Assembly: GCA_028820595.1 (NCBI GenBank)
Contig: JAPPIP010000018.1
Span: forward strand, 1-38,593
Length of the DNA: 38,593 nucleotides
Reading direction: 5' to 3'
DNA from: Nitrososphaerota archaeon
GTDB taxonomy: Archaea > Thermoproteota > Nitrososphaeria > Nitrososphaerales > Nitrosopumilaceae
Each line of letters opens with the position of its first letter. The stretch's first letter is position 1. Shown here in pieces: positions 9,580 through 18,206 of this stretch. The position numbers were made by a program, and so were the translations under genes. The notes beneath the pieces were generated by a model. It searched no databases, had not been told where the DNA came from, and saw only the letters and a list, made by a program, of their open reading frames with translations.

Positions 9580-9606
9580 ATTTGGGTTAACTGCGATCAC
9601 CATTAT

Positions 9607-9617
9607 GTTAATAAACT
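9607..9617 (+). promoter_or_regulatory. Probable TATA box of the csb1-csb2-cas3-csx17 operon
   Basis: GTTAATAAACT is centred about 25 nt before ATG 9637, the leaderless spacing seen at other genes here. A second A/T-rich box (CTAAAAATTA, 9621-9630) is too close to the start to be the TATA element. The effector operon thus appears to have its own promoter even though it is cut off from cas2 and the array. Confidence 0.5.
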
Positions 9618-9636
9618 TGGCTAAAAATTACAATGT

Positions 9637-10614
9637 ATGAAGTTACCTAATGAAGACAGGTTACTGGCAGAAGTTCAACTTGAACCAGTCCAAGGCTCGC
9701 GTTTCCAGCCTACAGGATTTCCATCACTTGGTGCAGCTGAATTCACGTCAATATCGAATGATACTAACACTGACTGCGTTCTAGTAGAATCCGTGCAGTC
9801 CATGGCCAACAGGCTTGAAGATGTCTGCTGGGACAAAGAGAAACTGCGTTTGGCAGATGCTCTTTCTGGCATGCCCGTTATAACGGTAAACGACAAAAAT
9901 TCCAAGTTCTTGACCAACTCGCTGCTTGAGGCGCATCGTATGAATTCATCATACATGCTTGAGGGCAGTGACAAGACCCTGAACGAAACTATCAAGCGCG
10001 AACTGCAAATAAAAGACGACGGCATCGTGGCTCGAATACCAGATTTTGCACGTTTTGTGCTTAGATACGATCCAAATTCATTGCTGCATGGACTGTTTCT
10101 GAGCCGTAAAGAATTGGCAGGTGGAAGATACAAGATGACGCGCATACTTTCTTCGTTCATTGAGGCGACAAATGTCAAGCCTGTTGTAAGTGGAGGCGTA
10201 AAATTTGACTTTGTCGATCCCAGCGGCGGCGAGGCTGGCGCTGAATCCGGGTTCGGACACATTCCGTACCCTAGAACAGAATACTCTGCAGAGTCTATCG
10301 TTGCATACTTTAACGTGGACATATCCTTGCTCAGATCATACGGGCTTAGCGACGTTGCAAATAATTTCCTATTCACGCTGGCACTCTGGAAGATACGATT
10401 CTTCTTGAAGCACGGACTCCGACTGAGAACCGCCTGTGACTTGAAAATTAAAAAAGAGATCCGAGTCTCTCAGCCCAGATCGATGAAAATCCCCGATCTT
10501 GATGTCCTAAGCAAGGATGTCACGTTGCTGATTAAAAAATGCAAGTCTGAGGGTCTGTTTACGGAAAAACCTCTGACCGTGACGTACTCTGCCAAAAAAG
10601 CGGATAAAAAATAG
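9637..10614 (+). CDS. csb1: Csb1 (Cas7 of type I-G), crRNA-binding backbone subunit
   Basis: This 325-residue RAMP-family protein is the repeated backbone subunit that would coat the crRNA spacer in the Cascade-like effector. The N-terminus shows the Csb1/GSU0053 signature: GSRFQPTGFPSLGAA (20-34) followed by LVESVQSMANRLEDVCW (49-65). A central Gly-rich segment (FVDPSGGEAGAESGFGHIPYPRTEYSAE) and the conserved FNVDISLLRSYGL region follow. Length is normal for the family. It is the first gene of the effector operon, with a TATA-like box 25 nt before ATG 9637. csb2 begins about 10 nt after its stop in the same frame. Confidence 0.92.
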   Translation: MKLPNEDRLLAEVQLEPVQGSRFQPTGFPSLGAAEFTSISNDTNTDCVLVESVQSMANRLEDVCWDKEKLRLADALSGMPVITVNDKNSKFLTNSLLEAHRMNSSYMLEGSDKTLNETIKRELQIKDDGIVARIPDFARFVLRYDPNSLLHGLFLSRKELAGGRYKMTRILSSFIEATNVKPVVSGGVKFDFVDPSGGEAGAESGFGHIPYPRTEYSAESIVAYFNVDISLLRSYGLSDVANNFLFTLALWKIRFFLKHGLRLRTACDLKIKKEIRVSQPRSMKIPDLDVLSKDVTLLIKKCKSEGLFTEKPLTVTYSAKKADKK

Positions 10615-10623
10615 GCATGTGCA

Positions 10624-12096
10624 TTGTTCGCCATCGCCATACGTTTTATCCACGGCAGGTATCATGCTACCCCTTGGGGCAAACATGTTAACGAAGGCGT
10701 GCCAGAATGGCCGCCAACCCCGTGGAGGGTTTTACGAGCCATCATTGCAGCATGGAAACGCGTTAGGCCAGACCTTGCCGACGAGGTTGTGTGGCCCATA
10801 CTGCAAAAGCTGGCCTTTGAACCTCCGGCCTATGGCCTCCCAGACGCCAGCGTATCGCATACGCGACATTACATGCCTGCAAACCAAAAAAAGGTTTTTC
10901 TGATCATGGATACGTTCGTTGTAATGGGGCAAAGACCTGTCTACATGGTATGGAATAACGTGACATTAAACCCGGACGAATCATCCCTGTTGGAGATGAT
11001 GTTGTCAAACATTCACTACCTTGGGCGGGCCGAATCTTGGTGCGACATATCGATTGCACCTTCCACTCCTTCATGCAACTGTCTGATATTGTCTGAGGGC
11101 CAAAGCATGAACCCTTCCCAAGAAATTGTGCGGGTGCTTGCCCCAAACCGACATGCGTGCTTTGAGGATCTTGACGCCACTGCGGCCGGATCGGAGAATC
11201 TAAAGTCCATAACAGTAACAACCAAGACTCTTCAGGACAATAAGTATGCAGATCCGCCCGGTAGCAGGTGGTTGCTGTATGCCAGGCCGCAAAACTGTTT
11301 TGAGCCCCGAAATGACACGCAAGCCAAAACCTCATCAAACCGCGTAACGTTGGTGCGGTATGCTGTGACTGGAGCCACGAGACCTGACGTTAGAGACACG
11401 TTGCGCATAGGAGACATGACTCGTACCGCGTGTATGTCTAGGTACGGAAAAGCAAAAAATGGTGAAAGCTCTGCAACATTCACTGGCAAGGACGCCGACG
11501 GACATCCGCTTACCGATCATATGCACGCCTTCTTCCTTCCCACGTATGAGAAACAAAATCAAGAGATTGACCACGTCACGATTCTTGCAAAAAATGGCTT
11601 TGACAGTGACGAACTTTACTTGCTGTCCGGATTAAAGCGCCTCTACAGATACGATACTGACCCCGTAAATCTCCTGTTCCAAGGATGCGGCACGCTGCAG
11701 GACTTCTCAACCGTTCCAATATTTGGCACTGGTAGGAAGTGGGTGTCAACAACCCCCTTCGTGTTAACCCGGCACACAAAGTACCGAGGAAAGGGAAGCA
11801 AGAAACGTATGGTTGATGGCCTTGGGGATCAGATCCGATCCGAGATGGGAAAAAGATATGGTCAAACACATAATCTGGAGAGAGTTACTGTAATCGACGC
11901 TCAGGAGAACGTCGGCAACACACTCTTCAAGCCACACGAATTTTTCAGGTGGCGCCGTCATGGCAGCAAGGGAAGCGATCAGGCATACAACCTGCGTCTC
12001 GAATTCAAAGAAGCGATCAGCGGTCCATTGACGCTAGGCTATGCGTCCCATTTCGGCTTGGGAATGTTTGCTCCGACAGGAGATACAGCCTCATGA
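10624..12096 (+). CDS. csb2: Csb2 (Cas5-Cas6-like), crRNA processing and 5'-end subunit of type I-G
   Basis: This 490-residue protein starts at TTG 10624, the only start that preserves the conserved N-terminus AIRFIHGRYHATPWGKHVNEG. The following WPPTPWRVLRAIIAAWKR is the hallmark of the Csb2/GSU0054 family. In type I-G this protein replaces separate Cas5 and Cas6 subunits. The C-terminus GPLTLGYASHFGLGMFAP contains the glycine-rich loop typical of Cas6-like RAMPs. No separate cas6 gene is present in the window, so Csb2 should be the repeat-cleaving nuclease. Its TGA overlaps the cas3 ATG (ATGA at 12093-12096). Catalytic histidines were not assigned. Confidence 0.9.
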   Translation: MFAIAIRFIHGRYHATPWGKHVNEGVPEWPPTPWRVLRAIIAAWKRVRPDLADEVVWPILQKLAFEPPAYGLPDASVSHTRHYMPANQKKVFLIMDTFVVMGQRPVYMVWNNVTLNPDESSLLEMMLSNIHYLGRAESWCDISIAPSTPSCNCLILSEGQSMNPSQEIVRVLAPNRHACFEDLDATAAGSENLKSITVTTKTLQDNKYADPPGSRWLLYARPQNCFEPRNDTQAKTSSNRVTLVRYAVTGATRPDVRDTLRIGDMTRTACMSRYGKAKNGESSATFTGKDADGHPLTDHMHAFFLPTYEKQNQEIDHVTILAKNGFDSDELYLLSGLKRLYRYDTDPVNLLFQGCGTLQDFSTVPIFGTGRKWVSTTPFVLTRHTKYRGKGSKKRMVDGLGDQIRSEMGKRYGQTHNLERVTVIDAQENVGNTLFKPHEFFRWRRHGSKGSDQAYNLRLEFKEAISGPLTLGYASHFGLGMFAPTGDTAS

Positions 12097-14441
12097 AATA
12101 CGCTCGATTTGAAGATTTCTTTCGCAAGGCGACGGAACACACGCCGTATTCATACCAAAAAGAATTGGCCAAGCCGGGAACTCACCATAGCATCGTAAGC
12201 GTCCCGACGGGTGCCGGAAAGACAGAGTCCGCCGTACTCTGCATGTGGCTGTGGAAGAGACTAAACGGCAAGAACGTTCCAAAAAGACTCGTGTACTGCC
12301 TTCCGATGAGGGTTCTTGCGGAGCAGACGCATGCCAAGGTGACCAGATGGATAAAGAATCTCGCCCTTGAAGAGCGCATATCAGTCGAATTGCTTATGGG
12401 GGGCAGCGATACGAGAATCGAGAGGATACTTCCACACAAGGAATGCGTAATAATCGGAACCCAGGACATGCTTGTTTCTGGCGCTCTCAACCGGGCATAT
12501 GGCAGTAGCCCGGCCGTCTGGCCAATCGTATTTGGACTGCTTAACAACGACTGCATGTGGATCATGGACGAGATTCAAATTATGGAAAATGCGCTGCCCA
12601 CATCCATACAGCTTGACAGCTTTCGACGTTCTATGGGCGCATTTGGCCCCCACAGCACGGTATGGATGTCGGCCACGGTAAACCCCGACTGGATCAAGAC
12701 TGTGGACTTTAACGAAGGCGCGAGTACGTACAGGCTCAATCCTTCAAAGGTGGAAAAAGCCCTCAAGAAAAGGCATCATGCCCCAAAGACACTGCACGAG
12801 GCGCCGTTCAAACTTAACAAAGAATACAGCAAGGAGGATGTGAAAAAAATAATGCGCCTCCACGTACAAGAAACCACTACTGCAATTATTGTCAACACGG
12901 TAAAGAGGGCGCAATCAATTTTTAAGATCCTGTCGCAAGATTATGACTGCACGCTGATTCACTCCAGATTTCGCGGGTTCGAGAGGCACTCCCTTAATGA
13001 GTGGCTCTCAAAATTTAAGGATCAACAGGATGATGGACGGGACCAAGTCATTATCTCGACACAGGTGATCGAGGCAGGAGTGGACATATCGGTCAGGACC
13101 ATGATTACGGAGCTTGCGCCGTGGGCCAACATGATCCAGAGATTCGGGAGGTGCAACAGGTATGGCAGCCTCCACGATGCGAACGTTTTTTGGATAGACA
13201 TGGATGATACGTCATTTCCACCGTACGAAAAAACTGATATGGACAAGGCAAGGCGCGAACTAAATAAGCTCTCGGGCAGATCTGTGTCTCCCGGGGATCT
13301 TCCAGAATTCAAGGATCAAAAAACGTTTGATGCCGTTTTGCGCCGGCGCGACATCATGGGGCTGTTTGACACAACACCAAACCTGTCCGGCGGTTATACT
13401 GACGTTTCCCAATTTGTGCGCAGTCTGGAGCAGCGGCTTGACGTTGGTGTGTTCTGGCGCAACCTTGGCGGAAGCACGTCGGGGCAGCCCCGACCCGAGC
13501 CAGAAGAGATATGCGACGTCCCAATACACGAGATGCACAGCTTTCTCAAGGGCAGAAAGGGGTGGGTCTGGAGCTATGCAAACGAGTCTTGGGAGCGGGC
13601 CTATTCCGGTGACATACTCCCGGGCCAAACGGTCATGCTGGACAGCACAGACTCGGGATACTCTAGTGTAACGGGCTGGGATCCATCACACACGGATCCG
13701 GTCGAGCCTGTGTTGGAGCCTGTCTCCATGCCAGAGTCACACTACAGCGACATGCGCTCTAAACTGGGTGCGTTCGTAACGCTTGAGGATCATACGCTGC
13801 ACGTGCACGACGAGGCGCGCTCCATGCTCAAAAAAGAAACACACATGGAACGCAGCCTCAAGGAAGCCATCCTGATTGCCGCGAAATACCACGATGTCGG
13901 CAAGGCTCACCACGTTTTTCAGAATGCCGTACGGGGTAATGGTAACGGCAGTGACCCCCAAACCAAGCAGGTGTGGGCAAAAGGGCCGTCCCTGTCACGC
14001 TATGAGCGAACAGGATTTAGGCACGAAGTCGTAAGCATGCTGGCGTATCTTGGGCAACGCGACAGGCCCAAAAAAGAGCTCCGGAATCTAGCTGCATATC
14101 TGATACTCTCTCATCATGGCAAGGTCCGCCTCTCTCTTGGCATCCCCCGGTCCCGCTCTGACAGTAGCATGCGCAATGGCCACATGCTGGGTGTCTCACT
14201 TGGGGGCGAGACATTTCCAGAATTTGTCAGCAAGGAGGTATCTGTCGCCGAGACCGACATTGACATGTCCCTTGCAAGCATGGGCCGAGACCCTTCCGGA
14301 AGGCCGTCGTGGTCTGAGAGGACAATAAGGCTGCGAGACGAGCATGGCCCGTTTAGGCTTGGGTATATGGAGACGTTGCTCAGAAGGGCTGACTGGCTTG
14401 CAAGCGAAAAGGAAGGCAGGGGTGAATACAGGCGTGAATGA
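12093..14441 (+). CDS. cas3: Cas3 helicase-nuclease with C-terminal HD domain
   Basis: This 782-residue protein unwinds and degrades target DNA after effector binding. Order of parts: Walker A VPTGAGKTE (about 38-45), motif II DEIQ (159-162), SAT motif MSATV (192-196), motif VI QRFGRCNRYG, then a C-terminal HD nuclease with AAKYHDVGKAHHVF (His600-Asp601), RHEVVSMLAYL and LSHHGKVR. Helicase-then-HD is the order described for type I-G/I-U Cas3, whereas most Cas3 proteins have HD first. The listed ORF opens at 11949, but ATG 12093 is the real start: it overlaps the csb2 stop and gives a protein beginning MKYARFEDFFRKAT. The stop overlaps the start of csx17. Confidence 0.93.
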   Translation: MKYARFEDFFRKATEHTPYSYQKELAKPGTHHSIVSVPTGAGKTESAVLCMWLWKRLNGKNVPKRLVYCLPMRVLAEQTHAKVTRWIKNLALEERISVELLMGGSDTRIERILPHKECVIIGTQDMLVSGALNRAYGSSPAVWPIVFGLLNNDCMWIMDEIQIMENALPTSIQLDSFRRSMGAFGPHSTVWMSATVNPDWIKTVDFNEGASTYRLNPSKVEKALKKRHHAPKTLHEAPFKLNKEYSKEDVKKIMRLHVQETTTAIIVNTVKRAQSIFKILSQDYDCTLIHSRFRGFERHSLNEWLSKFKDQQDDGRDQVIISTQVIEAGVDISVRTMITELAPWANMIQRFGRCNRYGSLHDANVFWIDMDDTSFPPYEKTDMDKARRELNKLSGRSVSPGDLPEFKDQKTFDAVLRRRDIMGLFDTTPNLSGGYTDVSQFVRSLEQRLDVGVFWRNLGGSTSGQPRPEPEEICDVPIHEMHSFLKGRKGWVWSYANESWERAYSGDILPGQTVMLDSTDSGYSSVTGWDPSHTDPVEPVLEPVSMPESHYSDMRSKLGAFVTLEDHTLHVHDEARSMLKKETHMERSLKEAILIAAKYHDVGKAHHVFQNAVRGNGNGSDPQTKQVWAKGPSLSRYERTGFRHEVVSMLAYLGQRDRPKKELRNLAAYLILSHHGKVRLSLGIPRSRSDSSMRNGHMLGVSLGGETFPEFVSKEVSVAETDIDMSLASMGRDPSGRPSWSERTIRLRDEHGPFRLGYMETLLRRADWLASEKEGRGEYRRE

Positions 14442-16560
14442 GCACGAGCTAAGCGGGTGCACAACGACTCCGATGTCAAACTATCTAAAGTCGCTGGGAC
14501 TGGCCAGGATACTCTCAAGAAACGATCCCACACTTATGGCGTTCTGGAGAAATGACCGTCTTGTCATACAGTCGTCCATGACAAAGAATGAGATCTGTCA
14601 ATACGTCCTGCGCGACTATGCCCCATCCCCGATAATAAGCCCGTGGAGCTACAACAAGTACCAAAAGACCCGGGATGCATTAAAGCCCAGATTGGACTCT
14701 GACGATGACCGGTACCGAATGTACAGGGACACGATATCTCGCCTGAAGCACACAGTGTTTGAAGATCTTAAGAGAAATACCGGCCTGAAAAAAATTGACA
14801 AGGCCTCAATAGACAAACACAAACTGCTCTTGCTCAAACTGTGCCGCAACATGCTGCCTGACGAGTACGTCTCGTGGCTAGACGTGGTATCGGTACTTGA
14901 TAATACTGAAAAACCACGATTTGCACCCCTGCTTGGCTCTGGTGCAAACGATGGCAACTTTGACATGGCAGAGAATTTCGTAAAATGCCTGCTGCTTGTG
15001 CTGCAACCTGAAGCGCACCAGGAAAGATCTGAGAAGTGGCTGAAGGCTTCATTGTTTGGGGGAGTAGTTGGTTTGGAACGCATAAACACAGTGGGGCACA
15101 ATCCGGACGGTAGCGGTGGTCCGAACTCTGGTGCGGGGTTTGAGGGCGAGTCAATGTCAAACCCGTGGGACTATGTGCTGTTAATGGAGGGCACTCTGCT
15201 GTTTGCAGGGGGCGTTTCAAAGCGCCTGTCAAACACAAGCGGCAAGGCAATGTTCCCATTTGCGGTAGGCGCATCCAATGTCGGGTATGCTACTGCCTCC
15301 ATTGACGATACGGACGGAGGGCAGGAGCCCGCCTCCAAGGGGGAGCTGTGGCTGCCCGTGTGGGGCAGGCCTTCCACGTGCGCGGAGATCGAACAGGTGT
15401 TCCAAGAGGGCCGGATGCAGGTCGGCGGCCGTCCTGCCGCTACGGGTACCGAGGCCGCAAGATCCGTGATTACCATGGGCACAGAACGGGGCATGGACAA
15501 GTTTGAAAGGTTCGGTATACTGAAGAGAAAAGGAAAACAGTACCTCTTTGTCCATTCCGGTGCACTGCGTGTTGCAGACGAGCCTGCGGCGAGCCTGCTC
15601 GATGATCTGGACGACTGGTACGACTCTGCCGTCAAAAGCAAGAGCAAGAGCAAGTCACTTGAACAGATGATAAGGAGTTATGACGGAGCCGTCATGCGGT
15701 TCTGCACGACCCGCAAGCAGCGCGACATGCTCGAAATATTGGCATCCGTCGGCAAAATCGAGGCGCACCTAGCCATGATTTCCCCTGATTCCGTGCTGCT
15801 GCAACAGCTGTCTGATGAGTGGTTGCACGAATGTTATGATGGCTCTGCAGAGTTCAGACTGGCTGCATCAATTGCATCAATCCAGCCCTCACACAAAGTT
15901 GGAAGCGTAAGGACAAATCTTGAAAAGTCCGAGAGAAGCAACATCGGTGTATGGAAGCCCTCTAAGAATACAGTCTCTTGCGTCTGGAAGAACAACGACG
16001 ACCTCATTAGAAACATGTCGCGTGTTCTGCAAAGACGCGGCGTTGAAGGACAAATCCAATCACTAAAAACAATACCAATTGAGGGGGCCATACCCACCCA
16101 GATCTCGGACATTGCACAATTTCTCGATGGAAACCTAAATTTCAAAAAAATTGGCAGTCTTGTGCTAGCACTTTCCTGCATAAAGATACGTCGTGGCATG
16201 GACTATCCATGGAAGCATGTCAGATTATCCAGAAACAACGATACTGCAATACCAGAGGCGTACGCGGTCATGAAGTTGGTCTGTCCCCCGCTGGAAAAAG
16301 ACAGTGTCAGGTATGACCTGGCCATGCTCCAGCTGCTGTCGTCAGGGCGCGTGAGTGACGCATACGCAAAAGCTGCATACATGCTGCACTCGCACGGTTT
16401 TGCGCCTCACAGCTATGACGGAAGAACCAAACGCTCGCACGGTACTACCGTGTCGAACACCGTCAAAAATCACATACTGGCCTCGCTCCTCTTTCCGATA
16501 TCAAACCAGACCAGAAACCTGCTGCTAAGGACCGTTACTAGCTATGAGCATGCAACCTGA
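14434..16560 (+). CDS. csx17: Csx17 (Cas8u2), large subunit of the type I-G effector
   Basis: This 708-residue protein is the large effector subunit, expected to recognise the PAM. The family N-terminus is visible as ELSGCTTTPMSNYLKSLGLARILS, matching the Csx17 pattern of L-x-G-C followed by YLKALG. GTG 14434 is chosen because it gives this N-terminus directly and overlaps the cas3 stop by 8 nt. GTG 14422 would add four residues, and the ORF start at 14344 is deep inside cas3. The middle has a region (MEGTLLFAGGVSKRL) typical of the family. After TGA 16558-16560 the same frame stays open for 91 more codons, described separately. Confidence 0.88.
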   Translation: MNEHELSGCTTTPMSNYLKSLGLARILSRNDPTLMAFWRNDRLVIQSSMTKNEICQYVLRDYAPSPIISPWSYNKYQKTRDALKPRLDSDDDRYRMYRDTISRLKHTVFEDLKRNTGLKKIDKASIDKHKLLLLKLCRNMLPDEYVSWLDVVSVLDNTEKPRFAPLLGSGANDGNFDMAENFVKCLLLVLQPEAHQERSEKWLKASLFGGVVGLERINTVGHNPDGSGGPNSGAGFEGESMSNPWDYVLLMEGTLLFAGGVSKRLSNTSGKAMFPFAVGASNVGYATASIDDTDGGQEPASKGELWLPVWGRPSTCAEIEQVFQEGRMQVGGRPAATGTEAARSVITMGTERGMDKFERFGILKRKGKQYLFVHSGALRVADEPAASLLDDLDDWYDSAVKSKSKSKSLEQMIRSYDGAVMRFCTTRKQRDMLEILASVGKIEAHLAMISPDSVLLQQLSDEWLHECYDGSAEFRLAASIASIQPSHKVGSVRTNLEKSERSNIGVWKPSKNTVSCVWKNNDDLIRNMSRVLQRRGVEGQIQSLKTIPIEGAIPTQISDIAQFLDGNLNFKKIGSLVLALSCIKIRRGMDYPWKHVRLSRNNDTAIPEAYAVMKLVCPPLEKDSVRYDLAMLQLLSSGRVSDAYAKAAYMLHSHGFAPHSYDGRTKRSHGTTVSNTVKNHILASLLFPISNQTRNLLLRTVTSYEHAT

Positions 16561-16875
16561 CAATCTCTGTATTGGTATCTGTATGGAGACATAAAACGTA
16601 GCGCGGTTGAGCTTGAAGGGATTATTGGACATAGTCCGTTATTTGAACAGCGTCGCATTCTCAATGATAAAAGGGTGGACAGCGCCTGTCCGGACATACG
16701 GAATAAAGTCTTGGGGACATGCAGTGGCAGCTGTCAAACACATGTTGTAGGAACGGCTAGGACCACTGATACGCCTGGCGGATGGCCATCTCCTTGGTAT
16801 AGCGCTTTAGGTGTGTTTTTTCAATCAAAACACTGATCAGATAGATTTATAGATCAGATAAAAAAATAGAAACTC
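16561..16875 (+). other. Region after csx17 with a 91-codon open frame lacking a start codon, then an AT-rich stretch
   Basis: Immediately after the csx17 stop, the same frame remains open from 16561 to TGA 16834-16836 (QSLYWYLYGDIKRSAVELEG and onwards). It has no ATG near its beginning and is absent from the ORF track. I do not recognise its product. It could be a chance frame, the decayed N-terminally truncated end of another gene, or sequence formerly fused to csx17. The stretch from 16836 to 16875 is AT-rich with TAGATTTATAGATC, a probable TATA region for the transposase remnant that follows. Confidence 0.35.
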
Positions 16876-17404
16876 ATGAAGAGAGCGAAACGCACGACGA
16901 GGGACCTCCAGCTCCGACAAAAACACTACGAAGCAGACGTAAAGTTCAGGATACTGCACCTGTTCGAGCGCGGGGACATGCCACCCGAAGGGGCGTGGCA
17001 TATTCCGCACGCAGCGGGGGCGGTCAAACTCCCCGGCGTTCATCAGGTTCCCAGAGGCCCTGCGCAAAAAGTCCCCTAGGGCCGTCGTCCTGACGGGCGG
17101 GGCCACATGCCACGCCTCCAAGGCGGTCGGGAGGTGGCTGCAGAAGCATCCGGGAATAGTCCCAATCTGCCTTCCGGTGGGATCCCCGCACATGAGCTCG
17201 ATTGAAAACCTGTGGGGGATGATGCACTCGTACCTGGCCCGCGTCGGATACGACACGTTTGAAAGGTTCATGCACCTCGCGCTCTATTTTTTGCGCCGTT
17301 GCGCGTCCGATCTCGACGTCCGGGGCAGGTTGGACTCGCGCCCGGATCCGGCCGCCGAGGCTCGAATCATGCGGACCAGAAAGCTGCTCGAATCATTTCA
17401 GTAA
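16876..17404 (+). pseudogene. Decayed IS630-like transposase
   Basis: Two frames together give parts of one transposase. The first (ATG 16876, 67 codons) starts MKRAKRTTRDLQLRQ and then runs off. From about 17048 the second frame reads FPEALRKKSPRAVVLTGGATCHAS...WLQKHPGIVPICLPVGSPHMSSIENLWGMM, matching the IS630/Tc1 layout (VVLDN.x.H...LPPYSPxLNPIEN.W). The catalytic Asp expected after VVL is Thr here, and the Asp of SPDLNPIE is also replaced (SPHMSSIE). The frame change and lost catalytic residues make it inactive. Much of the usual N-terminal half is missing. Confidence 0.7.
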
Positions 17405-17692
17405 AAACAACTCATGCGCCGCAGACCTGTTCATCAGATGCAACAAAATACAATATTTTGGGGCATCCATGCCATTATTTTTTTGGCAAATAATAAAAAT
17501 GACAAGTCAAGCAAGTTTACGTGACCCAAAATACGATATTTCGAGTTCGATGGGTAAAATAATTATTCATATTTGTATTCATATTAATTGAAAAACATAT
17601 CTTAAATGCTATATATCAAAACAATGATCTTATAGTAAACTTACATATTAAATCACAAATCTTAACTCAATTTACTATAGCATGCAAGCCTT
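17405..17692. other. AT-rich island without genes
   Basis: About 290 nt of strikingly AT-rich DNA within GC-rich surroundings. It contains short inverted repeats such as CAAAATA-CAA-TATTTTG near 17445 and many TATA-like words. No ORF is credible. It may be leftover of a foreign element together with the adjacent IS630-like remnant. Confidence 0.5.
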
Positions 17693-17950
17693 TCAACCGT
17701 AAACGCGCCGCCTGTGGCCAGCCTCGATGACAAAAATTATTATCGAGCCCTGTTGCAGGCCCATTATAATCCGGTAACTTCCAACGCGCATCCTGAAAAA
17801 CGCAGAGTCTGACAGTCTACTGACCGCGGCATACGGGTTGCCCCTCGCCCCGACGACCGCATCCCTTATCATCCTGGCGTGTCTCTTGTCCAATTTTTTT
17901 AACTGCCTGACCGATCTTGACGACCACAGGACGTTCCAGGCCATCCTCAC
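17693..17950 (-). CDS. RelE-family toxin
   Basis: This 85-residue protein has the RelE/ParE layout: WNVLWSSRSVRQLKKLDKRHARMIRDAV (N-terminal helices), GNPYAAVSRLSDSAFFRMRVGSYRIIMGL (core strands) and IEAGHRRRVYG at the C-terminus, where RelE toxins carry their catalytic Arg/Tyr residues. RelE toxins cleave ribosome-bound mRNA. Its ATG overlaps the antitoxin stop by 4 nt, so it is co-transcribed and coupled. It belongs to a mobile-element-rich strip next to the CRISPR locus. Confidence 0.8.
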   Translation of the reverse strand: MRMAWNVLWSSRSVRQLKKLDKRHARMIRDAVVGARGNPYAAVSRLSDSAFFRMRVGSYRIIMGLQQGSIIIFVIEAGHRRRVYG

Positions 17951-18177
17951 AGCCCTAGTTCGCTGTCCAGCTGCTCGGTGGTATACACGCGCCCCGCCTT
18001 GATGTCCCTTACGCCCTCCTCGATGCTCTTTATCGTCCGGGCGGAGAGCTCGTCGTCACGGTCACTTTTTTGCGCCAGTCTCCGGATCAGCTGATCAAAC
18101 GTCTCGCCCGGATGCAGCTTCTGCCCCTCCAGGATCTCCTTGGTCTCCTTGCTCAGCTGAATGGTAGTCCTTGCCAT
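17947..18177 (-). CDS. Antitoxin of the RelE-type pair
   Basis: This 76-residue protein begins MARTTIQLSKETKEILEGQK, resembling a ribbon-helix-helix DNA-binding strand followed by helix, and has a charged C-terminal part (DIKAGRVYTTEQLDSELGL) that would wrap the toxin. The longer ORF start at 18249 is rejected: ATG 18177 matches the domain start and lies about 26 nt downstream of a TATA box, suggesting a leaderless transcript. A symmetric palindrome directly overlaps the start codon and is probably its own operator. Confidence 0.75.
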   Translation of the reverse strand: MARTTIQLSKETKEILEGQKLHPGETFDQLIRRLAQKSDRDDELSARTIKSIEEGVRDIKAGRVYTTEQLDSELGL

Positions 18178-18199
18178 GGCATGCCATGGCATGCCATGG
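18174..18199. promoter_or_regulatory. Palindromic operator of the toxin-antitoxin operon
   Basis: Three CCATGG boxes lie exactly 10 bp apart (18174, 18184, 18194) joined by CATG, forming a perfect 26-bp palindrome. It spans from the TATA box to the antitoxin start codon. Ribbon-helix-helix antitoxins typically bind such helically phased boxes, so this should be the autorepression site. Confidence 0.65.
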
Positions 18200-18206
18200 T
18201 ATAAAA
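18198..18206 (-). promoter_or_regulatory. TATA box of the toxin-antitoxin operon
   Basis: CTTTTATAC on the minus strand, centred about 26 nt before the antitoxin ATG at 18177 and abutting the palindromic operator. Confidence 0.6.

Noticed and set aside
11949-12092. Upstream 48 codons of the listed cas3 ORF
   Set aside because: They lie within csb2 in another frame. The ATG at 12093, which overlaps the csb2 stop, gives the family-like N-terminus.
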